Shown here: one piece after another, positions 33,367 to 42,300 of the stretch
Layout: every line of letters begins with the position of its first letter
Numbering within the stretch: position 1 is the first letter of the stretch
Source of the DNA: Bradyrhizobium iriomotense
Lineage (GTDB): Bacteria; Pseudomonadota; Alphaproteobacteria; Rhizobiales; Xanthobacteraceae
DNA: 64,000 bases
Direction of reading: 5' to 3'
Assembly (NCBI RefSeq): GCF_018130765.1
Contig: NZ_JAFCJZ010000004.1
Coordinates: 62,001 to 126,000 of the forward strand
Made by a program: the position numbers and the translations under genes
Notes under the pieces: generated by a model
The model's database searches: none
What the model was told of the DNA's origin: nothing
The model's input: only the letters and a program-made list of their open reading frames with translations

Positions 33367-34434
33367 CTACTCCGCCGCCTGCAACCGCACGCCCGCCTTC
33401 TTCGGCGCGATCCAGAGCGCATCGGGCCGCTCGAACAGGAAGTGCGCACCGAGCCGCAGCGCTAGCTGCCAGATCGCGAGCGCGCCGAGCACGCCGGCGA
33501 TGGTGACGATCAGCGACACCGTACCGATATCAGGGATGATGCCGGTGCGCAGCAGCAGGGTCCGCGTCGCCGCCATCGGCAGGAAGAAGGCGAGATAGAT
33601 CACGATCGAATGCTCGCCGCAGAAGCGGAAGAAGTTCAGCCAACGCGCGCGCGCGAGCAGCGTGCCGGTCGTGATGATCGCGCCGGCGCCGGCGAAGCCG
33701 AGCACGAGCGAGACGATCTTCCATTCGCTGATGCCGAGCGCGACGAGGCCGGCGTTGACCAGCGCCCACGCCGCGAGCGCTGCGACCGCCAGCGCGGGAT
33801 GAGTGCGCGCGCGATCCGACAGTGCGAATACATAAGGCGCGAACACATAGCCCGAATAGAAATAGACGAAGCGCGCGCAGAATTCGTCGATCGCGGTCCA
33901 GCCGGTCGAGATGCGTGCCGTCTCCAGCGCTGCGGCGATCAGCCAGATCGCGAGCGGCGGGAGCTTGCGTGTCAGTTTTGTGACGACGAAGAACACCGGC
34001 AGCAGATAAATGAACCAGAGCGTGCCGAACGGTTCGATGAAGGATTCGAGATAGAGGAGACCGACGTCGCGCCAGCTCGTCTCCGCGGCAAACGCGGGCG
34101 CCTTGAAGCCGAACTGGATTGTCACCCAGACGACATAGAAATAGGCGAAATGCATCACCTTGCGGTCGAGATAGGTTCGCCAGTCGCGGTCGATCACGAG
34201 CGGCAGGAACAGGCCCGAGATCAGGAAGAAATCCGGCATCCGGAACGGCTTTGCGAAGGCCACGGCAACATGCATGAAACCGGCCTCGCCGGCGGCGAGC
34301 TCGACCCCCAGCACCGAATGCATCATCACGACCATGACGATGCAGATGCCCTTGGCATAGTCGACCCAGTCGACACGCGCGGCAGCCGGGGCCTTGGAAA
34401 GCCCGTGTGCCGCGATTGTGTCTGATGGTGCCAT
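33367..34434 (-). CDS. Acyltransferase 3 family membrane protein
   Basis: 355 residues with ten predicted membrane segments. The start of the fold, RVDWVDYAKGICIVMVVMMH, carries the catalytic His of the family (motif R/D...K...H), and PDFFLISGLFLPLVIDRDWR is the second conserved motif. It resembles OpgC/OafB-like enzymes that O-acylate sugars using acyl-CoA. The acceptor is unknown; the next gene, ugd, is divergent and supplies UDP-glucuronate, so a role in surface polysaccharide is plausible but not shown. Confidence 0.88.
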   Translation of the reverse strand: MAPSDTIAAHGLSKAPAAARVDWVDYAKGICIVMVVMMHSVLGVELAAGEAGFMHVAVAFAKPFRMPDFFLISGLFLPLVIDRDWRTYLDRKVMHFAYFYVVWVTIQFGFKAPAFAAETSWRDVGLLYLESFIEPFGTLWFIYLLPVFFVVTKLTRKLPPLAIWLIAAALETARISTGWTAIDEFCARFVYFYSGYVFAPYVFALSDRARTHPALAVAALAAWALVNAGLVALGISEWKIVSLVLGFAGAGAIITTGTLLARARWLNFFRFCGEHSIVIYLAFFLPMAATRTLLLRTGIIPDIGTVSLIVTIAGVLGALAIWQLALRLGAHFLFERPDALWIAPKKAGVRLQAAE

Positions 34435-34627
34435 GGTGTCCCTTTTCGAGCCGTGTTCCGCCGGGCCCTGTCTGGGCGTGGGGCAGTTTGAAGCCCCACG
34501 GTTTCAGACTTCTTTACCGGTTCAATTCGCGTGCCGGTTTTTGTTCGCCGACGGTTCCCTTCGACCGGGAAAATGCTAAACCGCCCCGCATTGGGGTTTC
34601 GTTAACCAAGCCAAAACAGGGTTATTC

Positions 34628-35929
34628 ATGCGCATCGCGATGATCGGAACGGGCTATGTGGGACTGGTCTCCGGAGCCTGCTTTGCGGATTTCGGTCACG
34701 ACGTCACCTGCGTCGACAAGGACGAGAAGAAGATCGCGGCCCTGCACCGCGGCGAGATCCCGATCTACGAGCCCGGCCTCGACGAGCTGGTCGCAACCAA
34801 CGTCAAGGCCAAGCGGCTCGACTTCACCACGGACCTGTCGAAGCCGGTCGCCGATGCCGACGCCGTGTTCATCGCGGTCGGCACGCCCTCGCGCCGTGGC
34901 GACGGTCACGCCGATCTGTCCTACGTCTACGCTGCCGCGAAAGAGATCGCGCAGTCGCTGTCCGGCTTCACCGTCGTCGTGACCAAGTCGACCGTGCCTG
35001 TCGGCACCGGTGACGAGGTCGAGCGCATCATTCGCGAGGCCAACCCGAAGGCCGACGTCGTCGTCGCCTCCAATCCCGAATTCCTGCGCGAAGGCGCGGC
35101 GATCCGCGACTTCAAATTCCCCGACCGCGTCGTCGTCGGCACCTCCGACGAGCGCGGCCGCAAGGTGATGGGCGACATCTATCGCCCGCTGTCGCTGAAC
35201 CAGGCGCCGCTGATGTTCACCGCGCGCCGCACCGCGGAGATGATCAAATACGCCGCGAACGCGTTCCTCGCGACCAAGATCACCTTCATCAACGAGATCG
35301 CCGATCTCTCCGAAAAGGTCGGCGCCAACGTGCAGGAGGTCGCGCGCGGCATCGGCCTCGACAACCGCATCGGCACCAAATTCCTGCATGCCGGCCCCGG
35401 CTTCGGCGGCTCGTGCTTTCCGAAGGACACCAAGGCGCTGATCAAGATCGCGCAGGACTATGATGTCTCCTTGCGCATCGTCGAATCCGTGCTGGCGGTG
35501 AACGAGAACCGCAAGCGCGCGATGGCGCGGAAGGTGAGCCAGGCGCTCGGCGGGAGCTTGCGCGGCAAGACCATCGCCGTGCTCGGCCTCACCTTCAAGC
35601 CCGACACCGACGACATGCGCGATGCGCCGTCGATCCCGCTGGTCACCGGCCTGATCGACATGGGCGCGAAGGTCAAGGCGTTCGATCCCGTCGGCATGGA
35701 GCAGGCCAAGGGTGAGCTGCCGAACATCACCTATTGCGAGGATGCCTATTCCTGCGCGCAAGGCGCCGATGCCCTCGTCATCGTGACCGAGTGGGTGCAG
35801 TTCCGCGCGCTCGATCTCGACCGGCTGAAGGCGACCATGGCGCAGCCTGTCGTCGTCGATCTCCGCAACATCTACCGCCCCGAAGAGATGGCCGCCGCCG
35901 GCTTCACCTACGAGAGCATCGGGCGCTAG
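34628..35929 (+). CDS. ugd: UDP-glucose 6-dehydrogenase
   Basis: 433 residues, the usual length. The N-terminal NAD site is IGTGYVGLVSGACFADFG (6-23), the catalytic cysteine is Cys263 in GFGGSCFPKDT, and the C-terminal UDP-binding domain shows LGLTFKPDTDDMRDAPS. It oxidises UDP-glucose to UDP-glucuronate with two NAD+, feeding surface polysaccharide and lipid A sugar synthesis. It stands alone; pgm, which gives glucose-1-phosphate for UDP-glucose, is 6 kb downstream. Confidence 0.97.
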   Translation: MRIAMIGTGYVGLVSGACFADFGHDVTCVDKDEKKIAALHRGEIPIYEPGLDELVATNVKAKRLDFTTDLSKPVADADAVFIAVGTPSRRGDGHADLSYVYAAAKEIAQSLSGFTVVVTKSTVPVGTGDEVERIIREANPKADVVVASNPEFLREGAAIRDFKFPDRVVVGTSDERGRKVMGDIYRPLSLNQAPLMFTARRTAEMIKYAANAFLATKITFINEIADLSEKVGANVQEVARGIGLDNRIGTKFLHAGPGFGGSCFPKDTKALIKIAQDYDVSLRIVESVLAVNENRKRAMARKVSQALGGSLRGKTIAVLGLTFKPDTDDMRDAPSIPLVTGLIDMGAKVKAFDPVGMEQAKGELPNITYCEDAYSCAQGADALVIVTEWVQFRALDLDRLKATMAQPVVVDLRNIYRPEEMAAAGFTYESIGR

Positions 35930-35954
35930 CCGCAGGCTTAGCCGTCGGTCTGCA

Positions 35955-36067
35955 TGGTTCGAGACGCCCGCTTTGGCGGGCTCCTCACCATGGGGGGTGG
36001 ATATCTCGCCGCAAAACCTGACCTCATCCTGAGGGCCCGCTAGAGGCGGGCGTCTCGAAGGATGGAG
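35955..36067. repeat. Dispersed palindromic repeat, family R6 (GGTTCGAGACGCCCGC)
   Basis: GGTTCGAGACGCCCGCTTTG with GCGGGCTCCTCACCATG on the left; CCTCATCCTGAGGGCCCGCT and GGCGGGCGTCTCGAAGGATG on the right. The outer arms are inverse complements. Only one copy is seen in this window. Confidence 0.8.
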
Positions 36068-36156
36068 ACGGGCCAAACTCCAATGCGATATGATCCGGTC
36101 GCACCGGGCGACTTGCGCTTTGGCCCGTCAGCCTCGCTGCCGCCATGGAGATTGTC

Positions 36157-37047
36157 ATGACCGACGACACGCACACGATCCGCAGCGGCGGGCTGACCGC
36201 GACCGTCAAGGCGCAAGGCGCCGAAATGTGCTCGCTGAGGAGCGACGCCGGGGTCGAATTCGTCTGGCAGGCCGAGCCGGCTTGGCCGCGCCACGCGCCG
36301 CTGTTGTTTCCGATCGTCGGTCGTCTCGCCAATGACGAATTGCGGCACAAGGGCAAGACGTACCGGATGACGCAGCACGGCTTTGCGCGCGACAGCCGCT
36401 TCCGGTGGGCGGAGCGCGGCGGAAGCCGCTGCGTGCTGGTGCTCGAAGACAACGAGACGACGCGGGCGCTCTATCCGTTCGCATTCCGCCTGACGGCAAC
36501 TTATACGATCGATGAGACCGGTCTCGACCTCTCGCTCACGGTTGCGAACATCGGCAGCGAGACATTGCCGGCTTCGCTCGGCGGCCATCCCGCCTTCAAC
36601 TGGCCGCTTCAGCCCGGTGTGTCCAAGGAAAGCTATGCGTTGACCTTCGCGAACGCGGAGTCGTCTCCGGTCCGTCGTCTCGACGGCGGTTTGCTGCGTG
36701 CGACAGCGGAGGCAACGCCCGTCAAGGGCACGGTGCTGCCCCTGTCCGAATCCCTGTTTGTCGACGACGCCGTCATCTTCGACCGGATCGAGAGCAACTC
36801 GGTTCGCTTTGCCGCAGGCGACGGCGCATCGACCGGGCCCCGGCTCACAATGTCATGGTGCGGCTTTCGCGAGCTCGGTGTCTGGTCGAAACCGTCAGGC
36901 GCGCCGTTCCTCTGCATCGAGCCCTGGCGCGGCCATGCCAGTCCCGCCGGTTTCGACGGCGAGTTCAGCGACAAGCCCGGCCTGATGCATATCGCGCCCG
37001 GTGCGGAAGAGCGATTGTCGTTCCGCATCGAGGTCTCATCGTCCTGA
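36157..37047 (+). CDS. Aldose 1-epimerase family protein (LacX-like)
   Basis: 296 residues from ATG 36157, which has GGAG 6 bases upstream; an ATG at 36145 lies within that site and is less likely. The galactose-mutarotase fold is visible: PLLFPIVGRLANDELRHKGK, the catalytic-His region MTQHGFARDSRF, and the second conserved His and Glu in LGGHPAFNWPL and PFLCIEPWRG. It should interconvert anomers of a hexose or phosphorylated hexose; the exact sugar is unknown. Confidence 0.88.
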   Translation: MTDDTHTIRSGGLTATVKAQGAEMCSLRSDAGVEFVWQAEPAWPRHAPLLFPIVGRLANDELRHKGKTYRMTQHGFARDSRFRWAERGGSRCVLVLEDNETTRALYPFAFRLTATYTIDETGLDLSLTVANIGSETLPASLGGHPAFNWPLQPGVSKESYALTFANAESSPVRRLDGGLLRATAEATPVKGTVLPLSESLFVDDAVIFDRIESNSVRFAAGDGASTGPRLTMSWCGFRELGVWSKPSGAPFLCIEPWRGHASPAGFDGEFSDKPGLMHIAPGAEERLSFRIEVSSS

Positions 37048-37060
37048 GATCCACCGTCCT

Positions 37061-37909
37061 TTAGACTTCGATCCGCGTCAGGTCCTCGCCGATCACGACC
37101 GGACCCGAATAATCCTGTCGGACGTCCGCGAGCAGCGCATTCAGCATGGCATCGTCCGTGCGCGGCCGGTGATGGGTCAGCGCGAGCTTCTTGACGCCGG
37201 CCTTGGCCGCGACCTTGCCGACGGTATCGCCGCAGGCGATCGTGTATTTCGCCAGCCGGCGGAGGTGCTCATTGTTGATCTCGGGCGTTGCGAGAAAGCA
37301 GACCTGGACGAGCAGGTCGGCGCCCTCGGCCAATCGCTCGAGACCGGGGCAGGGGACCGTGTCGCCGGAGATCGCAATGACCTTCCCCTCTGCCTCGAAG
37401 CGGTAGCCGAGACACATCCAGCGCGCCAGGAACGCCGGCGACATGTCGAGGCCGTCGCCATGCGAGACGAGCTCGGCGCTGATCTTCCAGCGGCCGGTGT
37501 CGAGAACGGGACCGGGAATGATGTCCGTTGCGACCACCGGCTTCCAGCCGCGGAAGGTCGGCTCGCCCTGATCGCGCCAGGCGATGTCCTTGTCGTAGAC
37601 CTGCGTGACCAGCGTGTTGACGAGCCGTTCGGTATCCGGCGGTCCATAGATGCGCAGATCGTCCTTGCGACCATGCATCCATGAATTCAGCATCACGTCG
37701 TAGAGATCGCCGATGTGATCGAAGTGGTGATGGGTGAGAAAGACCGTATTGATGGCGCCGAGCGGCACACCGGCCTTGTGGAGCTGCACCATGACGCCGC
37801 GGCCTGCGTCGAACAGGATGTTCTCGTCGCCGAGCCTGATCAGCGTGGTCGTGGCCATGCGGCGCGGGTCCGGGCGTGGACCGCCGGTGCCGAGCAGTAT
37901 GACCTCCAT
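37061..37909 (-). CDS. Metallo-beta-lactamase fold hydrolase, RNase Z-like
   Basis: 282 residues from ATG 37909. The zinc motif is FLTHHHFDHIGD (HxHxDH), with further ligands in LVSHGDG, AISGDTVPC and ALTHHRPR. The pattern of the first strand MEVILLGTGGPRPDPRRM is that of the RNase Z/arylsulfatase-like group. Two zinc ions and a hydrolytic reaction are expected; tRNA 3' processing is possible but the exosite arm of true RNase Z is not evident. Convergent with the epimerase gene, 13 bases apart. Confidence 0.85.
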   Translation of the reverse strand: MEVILLGTGGPRPDPRRMATTTLIRLGDENILFDAGRGVMVQLHKAGVPLGAINTVFLTHHHFDHIGDLYDVMLNSWMHGRKDDLRIYGPPDTERLVNTLVTQVYDKDIAWRDQGEPTFRGWKPVVATDIIPGPVLDTGRWKISAELVSHGDGLDMSPAFLARWMCLGYRFEAEGKVIAISGDTVPCPGLERLAEGADLLVQVCFLATPEINNEHLRRLAKYTIACGDTVGKVAAKAGVKKLALTHHRPRTDDAMLNALLADVRQDYSGPVVIGEDLTRIEV

Positions 37910-38003
37910 GGTGCCTACTCCAGCGTGAAGATCCCTCACAGTAGAGTCGAAGCAGGCAGCGAGGCAAGCCGCATCGGGCCGCCGAAGACGGACGCAGGAA
38001 CGT

Positions 38004-39161
38004 TCAGCGCGTGCCCGTCGCAGATGCGGCGATGCCAAGCCGCATGGCTGAGCTGCCGGAGCCCGCAGAGGTCAGGCGGTGCGCGAGATCCTGCGCGCGC
38101 TGCTCGACCAGATGCCAGGTCGCGCGCGCGACAAGATAGCTGAGCGCGGCGGTGACGGCGTAGGCGACGAGCAGCGAGGCCAGCCCATCCGCGAGCGGCC
38201 AGATCTGGCGCAGGCCGTAGATCACTGCGAAGTGCGACAGGTACATCGAATAGGAATTGCGGCCGAGCGCCTCGATCGGCGACCAGCGGATCGCCAGGCG
38301 AATGCAGCCGGCAACACCCGTGCCGAGCACGAGGTTGATCATCAGATAGTTGAACTCGTGCGAGCCGGTGGCGCGATCGGCGATGAAGGACAGCGCGATG
38401 AAGACGACGAGGATCGCTGCGTCAGATTTCGCAAAGCCGTCGCGCAGCGCGAAGAACAGCGCGCAGCCGACGAGGAAGACCGGAAGCTGGTTCAGAAAGC
38501 TGATATGCAGCGCGTTCCACACGAAAGCTTCATTGCCCGGCCCGTAATGGGCGGAGAACAGCGCAAAGGCGAACGGCTTGAACAGGCAGACATTGACGAG
38601 ATGCAGCGCAATCGCCAGCACGAGATAGAGGTGGCGGCGCGCACCGAACGCGGTGATCAGGAACGGGAAGAGCAGATAGAACGTCATCTCCGCGGCGATC
38701 GACCAGTCGCCCGGCACGACGCTGTTGACGCTGTCGGGCCAGAAGCCGTGCAGGAACGTCGCCGTCAGGATCACCTGGAGCGGCCCGATGCCATCAGGCG
38801 CGTTGGCGCTCGGGCCGGTGCCGTTGACGGCGAGATAGAGCGGGATCGCGAGCCAGAACAGCGGCGCGATGCGTAAGGCACGCCGGATGTAGAAATTGCG
38901 CGTCGGATTGGTTTCGGTGCGCTGCGTCCACATCAGGCACATCGTCATGGCACTGACGAAGTAGAACACGTTGACGCCGGTCCAGCCGCACATGAAGGCG
39001 AAGTCGACGACACGGATGTTCGATGGAAAAGACTGTGAAACGTGGATCGCCATCACGCCGACGATGGCAAGACCGCGCAGGAAGTCGAGACTGTGCGAAC
39101 GACCGAAGGGCGTTGCGGCTTTCTCGGTTCGACCGGCAATCGGCCGGGGCTGCCCCTGCAT
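38004..39161 (-). CDS. Acyltransferase 3 family membrane protein
   Basis: 385 residues from ATG 39161 (MQGQPRPIAG), preceded by AGGAG at 8 bases; in-frame ATGs at 39185 and 39236 are alternatives. Ten membrane segments. The family motif is HSLDFLRGLAIVGVMAIHVS, with the catalytic His, and RNFYIRRALRIAPLFWLAIP is the second conserved motif (R..R..P). EMTFYLLFPFLITAF is the third. Probably transfers an acetyl or other acyl group to a surface sugar. Not closely similar to the acyltransferase at 33367. Confidence 0.88.
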   Translation of the reverse strand: MQGQPRPIAGRTEKAATPFGRSHSLDFLRGLAIVGVMAIHVSQSFPSNIRVVDFAFMCGWTGVNVFYFVSAMTMCLMWTQRTETNPTRNFYIRRALRIAPLFWLAIPLYLAVNGTGPSANAPDGIGPLQVILTATFLHGFWPDSVNSVVPGDWSIAAEMTFYLLFPFLITAFGARRHLYLVLAIALHLVNVCLFKPFAFALFSAHYGPGNEAFVWNALHISFLNQLPVFLVGCALFFALRDGFAKSDAAILVVFIALSFIADRATGSHEFNYLMINLVLGTGVAGCIRLAIRWSPIEALGRNSYSMYLSHFAVIYGLRQIWPLADGLASLLVAYAVTAALSYLVARATWHLVEQRAQDLAHRLTSAGSGSSAMRLGIAASATGTR

Positions 39162-39362
39162 CACGCCTGCTCCTTCGGTTTCCATCTGCAGGCGGGACCA
39201 TAGAGGCGCGGCCGGCTTTCCCGAAGCCGAAGGCATTCTTTACGTTAACCGGCGTTCGAGTCTGGAGCCGGCGCCGCGGCACTCGCACGGACCATGCCGG
39301 GTTGATGGTGCGCCGGATGAGAAGTGTGGGGTAATTCATACTTAATACGGCGAGATCGTGAC

Positions 39363-39398
39363 CAATATTGTTTGGGCAGCACAATACGCCTAGTATTG
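39363..39398. promoter_or_regulatory. Pair of palindromic operator-like sites
   Basis: CAATATTG (39363-39370) is a perfect 8-base palindrome, and CAATAC-N5-GTATTG (39382-39398) is a 6-base inverted repeat. CCAATA and TATTGG are also repeated in inverse across the pair. It lies between the divergent acyltransferase and response regulator genes; the binding protein is unknown. Confidence 0.45.
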
Positions 39399-39512
39399 GC
39401 CAGGCAATTTCGGGGGCTCGAACCAGCTGTGAATGTTCGTTCACATGACAATGTGTTGCGCGACGGCGCGACTTTTCAGGCCGGGTCGCACGCACACAGG
39501 ACATCCAACATC

Positions 39513-40244
39513 GTGGCTGATTCCGCACGTCAGGAGATACGTCCCGCAGGCCGCGAGCGGCTGATCGTGGTCGAGGACGATCCGGTGACGCGGACGATGC
39601 TGGTCGGTTATTTCAACGACAACAATTTCGACGTGGTCGGCGCCGGCTCCTGCGCGGAGTGCCGCCAGGCGCTGCGCGCGCGCACCGATCTCGTCTTCCT
39701 CGACGTGCAGCTGCCTGACGGCGACGGCTTCGAGCTCGCCAAGGAGATCCAGGCAACCAGCAATGCGGGCATCATCTTCGTGACCCGCCGCGACACCGAT
39801 GTGGATCGCATTCTTGGCCTCGAGATCGCCGGCGACCATTACGTCACCAAGCCGATCAACCTGCGCGACCTGCTCGCGCGCGCACGCAGCGTGCTGCGGC
39901 GGCGCTCGATCGACCGCAAGGCGGCGCGCAACCACAATTCGATCGCCTTCGGCGACTGGATCATCGACCTGACGCGGCGCGAGCTGCTCGGCGCCGACGG
40001 CAAGCCGGTGGCGCTGACCCGCGCCGAATTCGACCTGCTCGCCGCGCTGGTCGGCGCCGATGGCCGGCCGCTCAGCCGCGACTATCTGATCGAGGTCGTC
40101 AGCAACCGCCAGGCCGAGGTCGACATCCGCACCGTCGATGCGCTGGTGGCGCGGCTGCGCCGCAAGCTCGTCGGCAGCGGCACGCCCGTGATCGCGACCG
40201 TCACCGGCGTCGGCTACAAGCTCGCGCTCAGCGAACGGCTCTAG
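39513..40244 (+). CDS. OmpR-family response regulator (TorR/ChvI-like)
   Basis: 243 residues from GTG 39513, the normal OmpR length; a GTG at 39429 would add 28 residues. The receiver has acidic residues VVEDD, phospho-acceptor Asp64 in LVFLDVQLPDGDG, Thr in IIFVTRRDTD and Lys in HYVTKPIN. The C-terminal winged helix has TRAEFDLLAALVGADGRPLS and VDIRTVDALVARLRRKL. No histidine kinase is adjacent, so it is an orphan regulator whose partner and targets are unknown. Confidence 0.9.
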   Translation: MADSARQEIRPAGRERLIVVEDDPVTRTMLVGYFNDNNFDVVGAGSCAECRQALRARTDLVFLDVQLPDGDGFELAKEIQATSNAGIIFVTRRDTDVDRILGLEIAGDHYVTKPINLRDLLARARSVLRRRSIDRKAARNHNSIAFGDWIIDLTRRELLGADGKPVALTRAEFDLLAALVGADGRPLSRDYLIEVVSNRQAEVDIRTVDALVARLRRKLVGSGTPVIATVTGVGYKLALSERL

Positions 40245-41380
40245 CGCGATCGCGCGCTCTGGTCCGTGGCTGATCTCTGCGCAGGCCCGGCCAGCCGGTC
40301 GTCGACCGCATAGAGCGTGCAGGCCGTCGACCATTTCATGCAGGCTGCGAGTGAATCGCGCTGGGCGTCGTCGGCGGTCGTGCGCCCCGAACGCCAGCCG
40401 TAGCCGCCGTTGGGCGACACTGCAAAAGCCTTGTGCGGCATCGTGCTGGCGAGATAGCGCGCGAACTCGGCGCGCGCGGCCTCGTTGAGCTGGCTCGGCG
40501 GCGGCAGCGGATCGGGCGGGCTCAGGATGTCGTGGTTCAGCCCACGCTCGCGCAGGAACGCGTCCAGATACGGCGTCCATTGCGGGCGGCCGACCACGGA
40601 ATAGAGGTAGTGTCCATCGTCGCCGTAAGCCGGCGCTGCGACGAATTTTGCGGTGCCGCCGTTGCCGCGAAACCCGTCATAGAGCCGGCGCGCGAGCTCG
40701 GGACCGAAATACGAATCGTTGCTGGCATAGACCCACAGCATCGGCACGCGCGAAGTCTTGCCGAAGCTGGCAAAAGCCTGCACCAGCCCATCCTCGTTGC
40801 AGACGTCGTCGTCGTCGCGCGAGCCGCGGCCGCCGGCGAAGCTGATGGCGGCGACGAGGCCGCTTGGTGCCTGCGCCGTCAGTGCGACGGTGGCGAGCCC
40901 GCCGGCGGAATGGCCGGCCGCGATCATGCCCGATGTCGTGACGTCGGCCCGCCGTGCCATCGCGTCGATCGCCGCGCGCAAATCGGCAACCGCAATCGAC
41001 GCTGCTGGCAAATAGGCGGCATTGGCGCAGCCGCCGACGCTGTCGACGCGGCCGCCGGGCGAGGTGCCGTAGCCGCGCCGCATCACGATCAGCGCGGCAA
41101 AGCCGCGCCGGGCATATTCCAGGGCGATGCCGTAATATTTGTGCGCCGACATCGTCGCGCGATCTTCGAACTTGCGCGGCGAGCCGTGGCTGAGCAGCGC
41201 CAGCGGATAGCGCTTCGTCCCCGCGGGGCGAACCAGGAATGCCTCCAGCCCCTGCGCTCCCGCCTCCGCCATCGGGATGCGCAGATCCTCGGTGTAGAAC
41301 TCGGCGGCGTTGGCGCGCACAACAAGCCCCGCGATGGCGAGCAGGATGAGCACGGGCAGATGCCAGCGCGCCAAGTCCAT
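40241..41380 (-). CDS. Secreted alpha/beta hydrolase (dienelactone hydrolase-like)
   Basis: 379 residues from ATG 41380; an in-frame ATG at 41413 would add 11. A signal peptide (ARWHLPVLILLAIAGLVVRA, cut after ANA) directs it to the periplasm. The alpha/beta hydrolase elbow is AAGHSAGG; an N-terminal LALLSHGSPRKFED gives the oxyanion hole and GDDGHYLYSVVGRPQW the C-terminal histidine. A C-terminal Cys-containing region of about 90 residues (GGYGWRSGRTTADDAQ, ACMKWSTACTLYAVDD) resembles a DUF4189-like tail. Its stop overlaps that of the response regulator by 4 bases, in convergent orientation. Substrate unknown. Confidence 0.83.
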   Translation of the reverse strand: MDLARWHLPVLILLAIAGLVVRANAAEFYTEDLRIPMAEAGAQGLEAFLVRPAGTKRYPLALLSHGSPRKFEDRATMSAHKYYGIALEYARRGFAALIVMRRGYGTSPGGRVDSVGGCANAAYLPAASIAVADLRAAIDAMARRADVTTSGMIAAGHSAGGLATVALTAQAPSGLVAAISFAGGRGSRDDDDVCNEDGLVQAFASFGKTSRVPMLWVYASNDSYFGPELARRLYDGFRGNGGTAKFVAAPAYGDDGHYLYSVVGRPQWTPYLDAFLRERGLNHDILSPPDPLPPPSQLNEAARAEFARYLASTMPHKAFAVSPNGGYGWRSGRTTADDAQRDSLAACMKWSTACTLYAVDDRLAGPAQRSATDQSARSR

Positions 41381-41468
41381 GGGTGGATGATTCTCCGTGG
41401 CCGCGCGGATCATAACAGAACCGCATGACCCGGCGAACTCATCCTGATCTCATTGCTCTAGCGACCGC

Positions 41469-41855
41469 TCATTTCAGCGTCTGAAGATAGGCGATGACAT
41501 TGGCCCGATCCGTGGGGTTCGGCAGCCCCTTGAAGAACATCTTGACGCCGTGGACGTCGCCGCGGGGGTCGGCGAGGTAGGCATCCAGCGCCGTTGGCGT
41601 CCATGCCTCCTTGTTGGCCTTCATGGCATCAGAATAGGCGAAGTCCGGAACGACGGCGGGCTTGCGGTCGACGACATTCCAGAGGCTTGGGCCGACCTTG
41701 TTCACCCCGATCACCACCGCGTGGCAGTTCTCGCAGGTTCGCTGGAAGACGGTCTTGCCCGCGGCGGCATCGCCCTCGGCGGCGGAGGCGGACGGTGCGG
41801 CGAACGACGACGTCGCCAGGGCCAGCACGAGCGTGAAGATCAAACGTCCAGTCAT
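41469..41855 (-). CDS. Class I cytochrome c (periplasmic)
   Basis: 128 residues from ATG 41855. A signal peptide (MTGRLIFTLVLALATSSFAA, cut near ASA) precedes one haem c site CENCH (41-45) and a Met106 ligand in VKMFFKGLPNP. The fold is the c2/cytochrome c-552 type, small and soluble. It probably carries electrons between the cytochrome bc1 complex and an oxidase or a dehydrogenase in the periplasm. No oxidase gene is adjacent, so its partner is unknown. Confidence 0.92.
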   Translation of the reverse strand: MTGRLIFTLVLALATSSFAAPSASAAEGDAAAGKTVFQRTCENCHAVVIGVNKVGPSLWNVVDRKPAVVPDFAYSDAMKANKEAWTPTALDAYLADPRGDVHGVKMFFKGLPNPTDRANVIAYLQTLK

Positions 41856-42230
41856 CTTGAGTTTACTCCCCCAAGGCAATCAGCGAGGAATCAGCCAAGG
41901 GATCGGCGGGCTGATCCTGCAAATCCCGGCTTTCGTTGATCAAACGGCAAGCAGCGTGCCCCACGCCACGCGGCGGCGTCTTTGTCCTGAATCAACCGAA
42001 ACCCGGGACCAAAGTACGAGGAGCGCCATGCGTCATGGCCATGGATCATCCTGAGCCGGATGCGCGTTGTCGGCTGATCTTTGGCCGGAGTGTGACCGTC
42101 GGGCCGGCCACTTGCGCCGGTCCGGCAATCGGCTTGGCGATGCGCCGGCCGATGGTATGGTGTTCTTGGGCGTTTTCCAGCGAAGTGGATGCCGGTTCGC
42201 GTGAAGGAAACGCGTCAAAACAAAAATCTG

Positions 42231-42268
42231 GAGCTTCCGTTCCGATTCTATCGGAACCGAAAAAGCTC
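42231..42268. repeat. Stem-loop repeat upstream of pgm (family R9)
   Basis: GTTCCGAT-TCT-ATCGGAAC (42239-42257) is a perfect hairpin, enclosed by a second stem GAGCTT / AAGCTC at 42231-42236 and 42263-42268. A leader GCGTCAAAACAAAAATCTG precedes it. In the 445-base gap 41856-42300 I see nothing else that is recognisable. It lies 20 bases upstream of the pgm ribosome binding site and could affect its mRNA. Confidence 0.7.
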
Positions 42269-42300
42269 TAGGCTGTCGTTTGAAGGCACGGAGAGTTGCA

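Noticed and set aside
34622..36076. Open frame of 484 codons opposite ugd
   Set aside because: Shadow of ugd that also runs through the R6 repeat; composition is non-protein-like.
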